A stretch of DNA of 12,837 bases from CAZUCD01 sp964618855 (GTDB lineage: Bacteria > Sumerlaeota > Sumerlaeia > SLMS01 > JANRJK01): positions 1 to 12,837 of the forward strand of contig CAZUCD010000111.1 in assembly GCA_964618855.1 (NCBI GenBank), in the 5' to 3' direction. The notes below the pieces were generated by a model. That model was not told the DNA's origin, made no database searches, and saw nothing but the letters and a program-made list of their open reading frames with translations. Shown here one piece after another: positions 7,447 to 12,837 of this stretch. A program made the position numbers and the translations under genes. How positions within the stretch are numbered: the stretch's first letter is position 1; every line of letters begins with the position of its first letter.

Positions 7447-10400
7447 TTACTGTTCGTTCATCCCGCCGGTGGCGGTCGGGGCGACCGAACCGTACGGATT
7501 CTCGGCCTGGAGCTTGGGATCGGGCCTTCCTGGTCCCTGTCCGAGGACGTAGGTGATGATCAGGGCGGGGCGTGCGGTCGGGCTGCCAGTCGAGTTTCCG
7601 GAGAGGAAGGTCGCTTGGTCGGAGAACACGTCGCCGTCCGTCTTGTCGTGCCAGCGGATCTTGAACTGGGTCGGTCCGAAGCGGTTGATGGACTGGATGG
7701 CGAAGGTGTGCAGCGGTGCGACCGCGTACTGGTTGCGGCGGATGGTCGGGAAGATCGCAGCGCACTCCTGGTGGGAGTGTGCCTCGAAGTCGTCGGCCAT
7801 CGTGAGGAGGTTGCTGCCGTAGAAGAACGGCGCGTTGTAGAGGAAGGGAAGGCGCATCTGCGCGACAACCGGGCCCATGGTGTCGTTCGGGTTGCCGATG
7901 ACGCTGGTGCAGTAGAGGCGCAGGTCGGCGGTGAGGATCGCAGCGTTGAACGGCAGCGAGCCCGTGTCGAAGTTGAGGATGCCGTAGAGTCCCTTGCCGT
8001 CGGTCATGTCGCCGATCTGGAACGAGCCGGCGCCACGGTCGAACGAGCCGCCCATGCCGACCGTCTTGTGGTACTCCTGGACGTAGCCGTCCTCGGCCGG
8101 CGTCGAGTAGAGGACCACCGTCTGGACCTCTCCGCCCTCCGGGAGGATGGGTTCGGGGTACTGGACGCAGTTCGGATCGACGTACTCGATGATGAGGACC
8201 GGTGCCTCGCGCAGGTTCGTGGTGTTGCCGGAACGGAAGGCGAGGTAGTCGTTCAGCGCGTCGTTGTCCGTGGCCGTGTCGAACTTGACGCGGAATTGGA
8301 CACTGGATTCGGAGGCGAGGTTCGACCAGTAGTCCGGGGAGAGATCCCAGTACGTGCGGAAGAGGTTCCCGGGGGGATAGGCTGCGTCGAACATGACGTC
8401 AGTGGCCGTCGGCGCTGCGGTGAAGTCCTCACCCGCGAGGGCGTCGGACCCGCCGAAGCTCGGCACGGCCATGTCGAACGAGAGGTCGCCGAGCGTCGAG
8501 ACGTTGCCTGCGCTGGTGACGCGGGTGATGCCGAGCCTGACGCGGCGGATGTCCTCAACCGGGGGAAGCTGGCCGGTCTGGAAGTGGACGAGGCCTGCGT
8601 ACTGGCGCTTCTGCGAGTTGTCGCCGACGTAGAAGATGTCGCCGGTGGCGGTCGCGGTCGCTGGCAGGAAGGCCGTCGGGGTCGTCAGCGCGGAGAGGAT
8701 GTGCCCGTCGCGCTGCGCGTCGGAGTAGTAGCGGATTGGATCGAGGTAGAACTCGTGGACCTCGACCATGAAGGTGCAGGTGGCGCTGTTGCCGGCTTCG
8801 TCGGTCACGGTGACGGTGACCTCGTGCGGATAGCCGTCGTTCAGGCCGTAGGGGCCGGGGGGCTCGACGGTGTACTCCGTCTCATGCACGTCGAGGACGG
8901 CGGGGACGTAGGGGAAGTCGAGCGCCGGGCCACCCTTGCCGACCATGTTGCAGGGGGCGCAGATGTTGACCGGGCAGTTGAGGATTTGCGGGAGTGTGTT
9001 GTCGATGACGTATTCCTCGCCGTCGAATTCCTCGTTGCAGAGGGTTTCGGAGGTTTCCTCGTCCATGATGCTGCCGTCGTTGAGGACGCCGATGCCGAGG
9101 TCCCCGTCGCCGTCAACGCCGTCCACCTCGACGGTCCAGACCTGCGGGCCGCCGGTGACGTTCACGGAGCCGAAGGTCGGTCCGTCCGTAAGGACAACCA
9201 CGTCGGAGGCGTCGAAGCCGGTCACGTTCGTGCTGAAGGTCACCTCGAAGCCGACGAGGTCGGCGTTCGTGGGGGAGGACCCGGTGATCTCAATCGACTC
9301 GACCTCGGTGGTGCAGGACGTGTCGCAGTCCTCCGGGCCGAGGTAGGCGATGAACTCGTCCATGATGAGTTCAAGGGTTTCGGTGGTAAACTGCGGAGTG
9401 CGGACGCCGCGGGCGCGCTCCTCGCCGAAGTCGCACGACGGATCGTAGTGCGCGACATTGAAGTAGTACACCTCGCTGATGCCGGCGCCCTGGAGTTCCG
9501 CGATTTCCTGGTACTGGTCGTTGGTGTCCCCGTTGTTCCAGTAGAACTCGGGGAGGGGGGCCTTCTCTGACGGGGTGGCCCAGACGAACGCCTGCGTCTG
9601 CTGTGCGTCGCAGTTTTCGTCCTCGAACCAGTGCCGGAAGAAGTAGCCGTAGAGCTGGCCATTCTGGCCGTAGGCGTATCCGCTGCCGGTGGAGGTGTCA
9701 CCCTCGCCGTCGGCGCCCATGTCGCCATCGACCCAGAAGTAGTTGGCCGAGATGCCCGTGGCTCCCATCATGAAGAGGCCGGGGACCTTGACCGTCATGT
9801 AGCGGCTGCCGTTGCCGAAGTAATCCTCGCCATCCACGATGTTGCCGAAGGTGTACGGAATACCGGGCTCCTGACCGCCTTCGCCCCTCACTAGGCCGAA
9901 GAGTTCGGTGTAGAGGTAGTTCCCGCAGTCGAAGAGGTCCTCGCCACCGTCCGAGATGCTCGTGATGAAGGAGGGGCCGCCGCCGCGGATTCCGTGGGAA
10001 TCACCCGACGATGCCGGTGCGGGCTGCTTCTTCCCACCGCCGTCACAGTTGTCGCCGTCGAAGAGATCGCCCCCGGTGAACTCGAACATGAAGGGGACTT
10101 CGTTCGTGACGCTCTCGCCGTTGTCTTCCTGGATGCGGGCGCGCACGACCTCAAGGAGGGGGCTGCATCCGGTCGAGAAGGTGTACAGCAACCTATCCTC
10201 GGGCGCCTTGAGGGGGCAGGGGGAGCCAAACAGGCTGTAGGGGGCGCCGGTGGCAACGGAGGTGATCAATGCCGAGTCGGTCGCCGTGATGGCAATGACG
10301 CCATCACCCTGCATGTTGAGCGCCCGAATCTCGTACTCGGCAGCGCCGACCTGCGAGATCTGGAAGCCGTCGGACCAGCTGGGGTTTCCGCTGACGACCT

Positions 10401-11265
10401 CGATGTCGAATGCGTTGAGGTCCACGCCATTGACGGGCTCGCTGAACGTGATGCGGACGATGGCGTCGTTGCCGGATGTGACGAACTCCGGGGACACGCG
10501 CATGGAACTCAGAAGAGTCGGGTTCTCGCAGGTGTCCGGGACGAGGTTGTCGTTGCAATCCGACGACTGGGTGTAGACCGCGACGTCGTCGATGGCCCAG
10601 CCGAAGTTCTCGTTCACGGCGCCGTCGAAGGTTTCGAAGCGGAACCGGATCGATATCCTCTGCCCGAGCCATGGTGAAAGGTCAGCCGAATGGGACTGCC
10701 AGGGGTGGTAGTCGTTGCAGTCGTAGAACACCGTGTACCATTGGTCGTCGTACTCGCCGCGCACCTCGACTGCGCCGTTGTCGTACTCGCAGTCGCCGTC
10801 GTTGGTGTCCATGCGGCTCCACCAATGAAGCGAGGCGGAGTTCCTGTTGTACGGCAGGTAAAGGTCGGTACGGAACGTGGCGCTTGAATCGAACGCGCCG
10901 AAATCAAAGTCGCAGGTCTGGGGACTGTTGAAGATCAGGTGGCCGTCCGACGAATTGGAGAATCCGTCAAACGGGTTCATCGAGTCGCAAGAGTTGTCGA
11001 GGTTGAGGCGCCACATACCCTCCAGCGAGAGGTTGTCCGCCGATTCTGCGGTGGAGAAATCCTCCTGCCAGTAGAGGGTTTCCGAGGAGAGTTCGTCGGC
11101 GTCGGAGATGCCGTCGAAGTCGCAGTCGGGTGAGCCGTTGCCTGCCTGCGCGCCGGGTGCGGCAAGTGTCAGGAAGCCCGCTGCTGCAAGGGCCGCCATC
11201 CTGGCCATCCAGGGCGATTCATGGGGACTGTGCCACCGTCCCCGACCTGCGTGTTGAGAACTCAT
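7447..11265 (-). CDS. Secreted MAM-like/Ig-like/HYR/tandem DNRLRE-type protein with an unrecognised central module
   Basis: 1272 residues. Start ATG 11265 has GAGGAG eleven bases upstream; the internal Met20 lacks a ribosome binding site. Signal peptide 1-41 has an unusually long, His/Arg-containing n-region before AALAAAGFLTLAAPGAQA. Residues 46-56 are half an acidic linker (PDCDFDGISDA). Residues 62-232 form a MAM/concanavalin-like jelly roll (YWQEDFS, ISIRFRFET, GWAIDDVAVY). A single DCNDNLVPDTCE linker follows. Residues 248-335 and 652-756 are bacterial Ig-like domains (RITFSEPVNGVDLNAFDI; GFEVTFSTNVTGFDASDV). Between them, 356-650 is rich in Asp, Gly and aromatics and not recognised. Residues 758-838 are HYR-like (VTVTVTDEAGNSATCTF). 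Residues 846-1029 and 1040-1240 are two DNRLRE-type domains ending PVLIIEY and PALIITY. Most likely extracellular or surface-bound; ligand unknown. The C-terminal tail (PDPKLQAENPYG) shows no known anchor. Confidence 0.95.
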   Translation of the reverse strand: MSSQHAGRGRWHSPHESPWMARMAALAAAGFLTLAAPGAQAGNGSPDCDFDGISDADELSSETLYWQEDFSTAESADNLSLEGMWRLNLDNSCDSMNPFDGFSNSSDGHLIFNSPQTCDFDFGAFDSSATFRTDLYLPYNRNSASLHWWSRMDTNDGDCEYDNGAVEVRGEYDDQWYTVFYDCNDYHPWQSHSADLSPWLGQRISIRFRFETFDGAVNENFGWAIDDVAVYTQSSDCNDNLVPDTCENPTLLSSMRVSPEFVTSGNDAIVRITFSEPVNGVDLNAFDIEVVSGNPSWSDGFQISQVGAAEYEIRALNMQGDGVIAITATDSALITSVATGAPYSLFGSPCPLKAPEDRLLYTFSTGCSPLLEVVRARIQEDNGESVTNEVPFMFEFTGGDLFDGDNCDGGGKKQPAPASSGDSHGIRGGGPSFITSISDGGEDLFDCGNYLYTELFGLVRGEGGQEPGIPYTFGNIVDGEDYFGNGSRYMTVKVPGLFMMGATGISANYFWVDGDMGADGEGDTSTGSGYAYGQNGQLYGYFFRHWFEDENCDAQQTQAFVWATPSEKAPLPEFYWNNGDTNDQYQEIAELQGAGISEVYYFNVAHYDPSCDFGEERARGVRTPQFTTETLELIMDEFIAYLGPEDCDTSCTTEVESIEITGSSPTNADLVGFEVTFSTNVTGFDASDVVVLTDGPTFGSVNVTGGPQVWTVEVDGVDGDGDLGIGVLNDGSIMDEETSETLCNEEFDGEEYVIDNTLPQILNCPVNICAPCNMVGKGGPALDFPYVPAVLDVHETEYTVEPPGPYGLNDGYPHEVTVTVTDEAGNSATCTFMVEVHEFYLDPIRYYSDAQRDGHILSALTTPTAFLPATATATGDIFYVGDNSQKRQYAGLVHFQTGQLPPVEDIRRVRLGITRVTSAGNVSTLGDLSFDMAVPSFGGSDALAGEDFTAAPTATDVMFDAAYPPGNLFRTYWDLSPDYWSNLASESSVQFRVKFDTATDNDALNDYLAFRSGNTTNLREAPVLIIEYVDPNCVQYPEPILPEGGEVQTVVLYSTPAEDGYVQEYHKTVGMGGSFDRGAGSFQIGDMTDGKGLYGILNFDTGSLPFNAAILTADLRLYCTSVIGNPNDTMGPVVAQMRLPFLYNAPFFYGSNLLTMADDFEAHSHQECAAIFPTIRRNQYAVAPLHTFAIQSINRFGPTQFKIRWHDKTDGDVFSDQATFLSGNSTGSPTARPALIITYVLGQGPGRPDPKLQAENPYGSVAPTATGGMNEQ

Positions 11266-11510
11266 GGGTAAGCCGACTCCTCTTACGTGGGAATGCCCGC
11301 CCCGATGGGCGGACGGTGCCCCTCACCTCAGGGACACCGCGGAGACTTCGACGCCATGCGGCTGCCCTGCTCCCGGGACCGGAGGGAACTCCGGTGGATT
11401 CACCCGAAAGATTGCTCCGGTGAAACCCCAGTCCGAGGGCGGAAAAGCCGATGGTTGCCGATAGAAACCACCCCTTGGGGTTCCCGGGCGTCAACGAAAC
11501 ATGGATGCTG
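11266..11510 (-). other. Structured intergenic leader with five inverted repeats
   Basis: No credible gene in this spacer. Going toward the start codon on the minus strand there are: a stem at 11470-11481 (ACCCC/GGGGT, 2-base loop, marginal); 11399-11424 (TTCACC/GGTGAA); 11378-11395 (perfect 7-bp ACCGGAG/CTCCGGT, 4-base loop); 11315-11338 (8 bp with one internal mismatch); 11297-11312 (perfect CCGCCC/GGGCGG, 4-base loop), the last ending 14 bases before the ribosome binding site. The sequence CACCGGAG occurs in both of the neighbouring stems at 11378 and 11399. Such density suggests a folded 5' leader, but high GC also produces chance stems, and I recognise no known riboswitch. Confidence 0.4.
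11277..11282 (-). promoter_or_regulatory. Ribosome binding site of the 7447-11265 gene
   Basis: GAGGAG on the minus strand, eleven bases before the ATG at 11265. The spacing is a little long, but no other start nearby has a better site. Confidence 0.6.
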
Positions 11511-11536
11511 AAAGCAAAATCGGGGAAAACCCCGAT
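11511..11536 (-). terminator. Intrinsic terminator of the 11606-12837 gene
   Basis: A perfect 7-bp stem (ATCGGGG at 11519-11525 with CCCCGAT at 11530-11536) closes a 4-base loop (AAAA on plus, TTTT on the transcript strand). On the minus strand it runs into TTTGCTTT. It starts 69 bases past the TAG stop at 11606-11608. Confidence 0.85.
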
Positions 11537-11542
11537 AGAGTC

Positions 11543-11569
11543 CTGGGGCCGGGGGTCGGGGACCGGGGG
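11543..11569. repeat. G-rich motif copy 2; potential G-quadruplex
   Basis: The plus strand has four G-runs of 4-5 bases (11545-11548, 11551-11555, 11558-11561, 11565-11569) with loops of 2-3 bases, meeting the usual pattern for an intramolecular G-quadruplex. It lies between the stop codon of the glycosidase-like gene and its terminator, on the non-transcript strand. Bases 11543-11559 match 3577-3593 at 16 of 17 positions. Confidence 0.6.
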
Positions 11570-11605
11570 TCAGGGAAGACTGCTCGGTGACGGAGGGATA
11601 GCCGT

Positions 11606-12837
11606 CTAGTTCCGCCCCCAGACGACAAACTCGGCAAGGCGCACCGTGTCGGCACCTGGCAGGAAGGCGGGGTCGAGAATCTCGATCTTGACCTGCGCGG
11701 CGGGTACGGGGGGGGAGATGTCTATGCGCTGGCGCGGGATGGGGCGCTGGTTGTCGACCTCCACGACGAGCATCCACGGCTTGCCGGCTCCCTCGGAGAG
11801 GTAAATCCGCGCCCTCCGCAGGTTGAGCGACGGCGAGAAACCCGCGCGGGAGGCGTGCACCAGGTCGATGGCCCCCACCTGCGCCCGGCGCTCGAGCAGG
11901 AGGATCGCCTCGTTCGCCGCGCCCGGTTCGCGCGAGAACCTCGCAGCCCAGATGCCGTCCAGCCGGCTCCCCCCGTCCAGCCGCGCGTCGGACAGCGCGG
12001 CATAGGGATGCGACCTGATCTCCTCCATGCCGGACATCACGCGGTCCGTCGTGCGGATGCGCTCGTAACCGTAGCCGGGGCCGGTGCGGTGGACGCGGCG
12101 CGAAAGGGCGAGGACCAGTTCGGCGCCGGTGCCCTCGCGCTCGCGCCCGAGTCCCTGCGCCTGCCCCGGCACGAGAAGCAGCGGTGGACCGGGGGGGAGC
12201 TCGACGGCATCCGTGATGCCGGCCTCCCGCAGGGCCGTGACAAGTTCCGTGCGCGTGGCGCCGGGCTGGCGTATGCCCTGCGGGACGGCGACAAAGGAAA
12301 CGGCGCCCTTCGAGGCGTCGATGCCGATGGCGCGGCGCGGCGCCGTCCCGCCCGGCGGGAGACCAACGGGCGCCGTGTCACGGAGCAACCACTCCCCGGT
12401 CCGCACGACGATCCGCGCGGCGGCGACTTCCTCCGGGAGTTCCAGGCGCCCGGTGAACGTGCGCCCGGAGGCTCCCCCGCCGGGGGATGCGCCCGCGCGG
12501 GGGAACACCAGGAGCGCCTCGAATTCCCGGACATCGCGGGGTGGGCTGCCAAGCGGCTCGGCCGACAGTTCGACGGATCGCCCCCGGCCCCCGAGGGACA
12601 CCGGCTCGATCCACGGGGCCCGCGGCTTTTCGCCGACCAGCACCCACGCCTCGTCCCCAGGGGATGCAAGCCGTGCTGTGTCGGCGCCCGCAATGGGACC
12701 GGGCAGGATGCGCGCGCCCCCGGCCACCACGGGGGAGACCGGGCCAATCGCAAGGGGAAGGACAAAATCGGGCGCCACCTCCATCGAGGGGGCGGCGAGC
12801 GGCGCCACGTGCTCAAGCACGACGGCCCCCTCGGACT
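11606..12837 (-). CDS. Phosphodiester glycosidase (NAGPA)-like protein with discoidin-like C-terminus, 5' end outside window
   Basis: About 410 codons; the frame is open through the right edge, so the N-terminus and true start are missing. Residues here count from the codon at 12820. Residues 135-240 follow the C-terminal half of phosphodiester glycosidase (NAGPA/YngK-type) domains in order: VVRTGEWLLRD, RRAIGIDASKGAVSFVAV, PGATRTELVTALREAGITDAVEL, then LLLVPGQ and GREREGTGAELVLAL. The family's usual LDGGGS signature after the AxxL strand is replaced by LPPGPP, so activity is doubtful. Residues 270-404 resemble a discoidin (F5/8 type C) beta-sandwich: RLDGIWAAR, VGAIDLVHA, ARIYLSEGAGKPW, VKIEILD and the closing VRLAEFVVWG. 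Alanine, proline and arginine content is higher than in the three downstream proteins. No signal peptide can be judged. The intrinsic terminator at 11511-11536 ends this unit. Assignment is from pattern recognition and moderately sure. Confidence 0.85.
   Translation of the reverse strand, partial: SEGAVVLEHVAPLAAPSMEVAPDFVLPLAIGPVSPVVAGGARILPGPIAGADTARLASPGDEAWVLVGEKPRAPWIEPVSLGGRGRSVELSAEPLGSPPRDVREFEALLVFPRAGASPGGGASGRTFTGRLELPEEVAAARIVVRTGEWLLRDTAPVGLPPGGTAPRRAIGIDASKGAVSFVAVPQGIRQPGATRTELVTALREAGITDAVELPPGPPLLLVPGQAQGLGREREGTGAELVLALSRRVHRTGPGYGYERIRTTDRVMSGMEEIRSHPYAALSDARLDGGSRLDGIWAARFSREPGAANEAILLLERRAQVGAIDLVHASRAGFSPSLNLRRARIYLSEGAGKPWMLVVEVDNQRPIPRQRIDISPPVPAAQVKIEILDPAFLPGADTVRLAEFVVWGRN

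Noticed and set aside
7378..9570. A 730-codon open frame on the plus strand
   Set aside because: Same antisense effect, opposite the 1272-residue gene. It also starts inside the terminator region and its composition is Val/Asp/Glu/Arg-rich with no recognisable fold.
3816..11265. Paired acidic DCN/DECD repeats considered as cellulosomal dockerins
   Set aside because: No cohesin domain was recognised and most copies are single or half repeats between domains. They fit better as the acidic linkers common in planctomycete secreted proteins.
11461..11494. Possible sigma-70 promoter with TTGACG at 11489-11494
   Set aside because: The best -10-like hexamer (TTCTAT, 11461-11466) matches only three of six positions and the spacer is 22 bases, well outside the usual 16-18.

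Overview
The window is a GC-rich, scaffolded piece of a bacterial genome, most likely a planctomycete (Phycisphaerae-like) known from a metagenome assembly. The evidence is the short acidic linker repeats of the DCN-x-N-x-IPDECD type, the very large multidomain secreted proteins, the roughly 60-65% GC by eye, and the run of 100 Ns at 3656-3755. The taxonomic call is inference; no rRNA or marker gene is present.

All four genes read on the minus strand, so transcription runs from right to left. (1) 11606-12837: the C-terminal 410 or so codons of a protein resembling phosphodiester glycosidases (NAGPA type), with a discoidin-like C-terminal beta-sandwich; its 5' end is outside the window. (2) 7447-11265: a 1272-residue secreted protein with a MAM-like jelly roll, two bacterial Ig-like domains around a roughly 295-residue module I do not recognise, one HYR-like domain and two DNRLRE-type domains. 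(3) 3816-7067: a 1083-residue secreted protein with a nidogen-like N-terminus, a paired acidic linker repeat, HYR-like domains and again two C-terminal DNRLRE-type domains. (4) 1-3560: a secreted modular protein of at least 1186 residues with DUF11/Ig-like, SdrD_B-like, thrombospondin type 3 and HYR repeats; its C-terminus lies beyond the left edge.

The genes look like separate transcription units. Strong intrinsic terminators follow the glycosidase-like gene (about 11511-11536) and the 1272-residue gene (7386-7422), and the two gap-free spacers are 379 and 340 bases. Both spacers hold inverted repeats in what should be the 5' leader of the next gene. The spacer before the leftmost gene is broken by the assembly gap.

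The common theme is an extracellular or cell-surface adhesive/carbohydrate-recognising set. Three consecutive genes have signal peptides and beta-sandwich modules linked by acidic, probably calcium-binding, loops, and two of them end in the same HYR + DNRLRE + DNRLRE cassette behind unrelated N-terminal modules. No tRNA, rRNA, CRISPR array, transposase or phage gene was seen. The best candidates for something undescribed are the unrecognised module in the 1272-residue protein, the shared C-terminal cassette, the glycosidase-like protein whose signature motif is replaced by prolines, and the nearly identical 255-bp HYR repeats.
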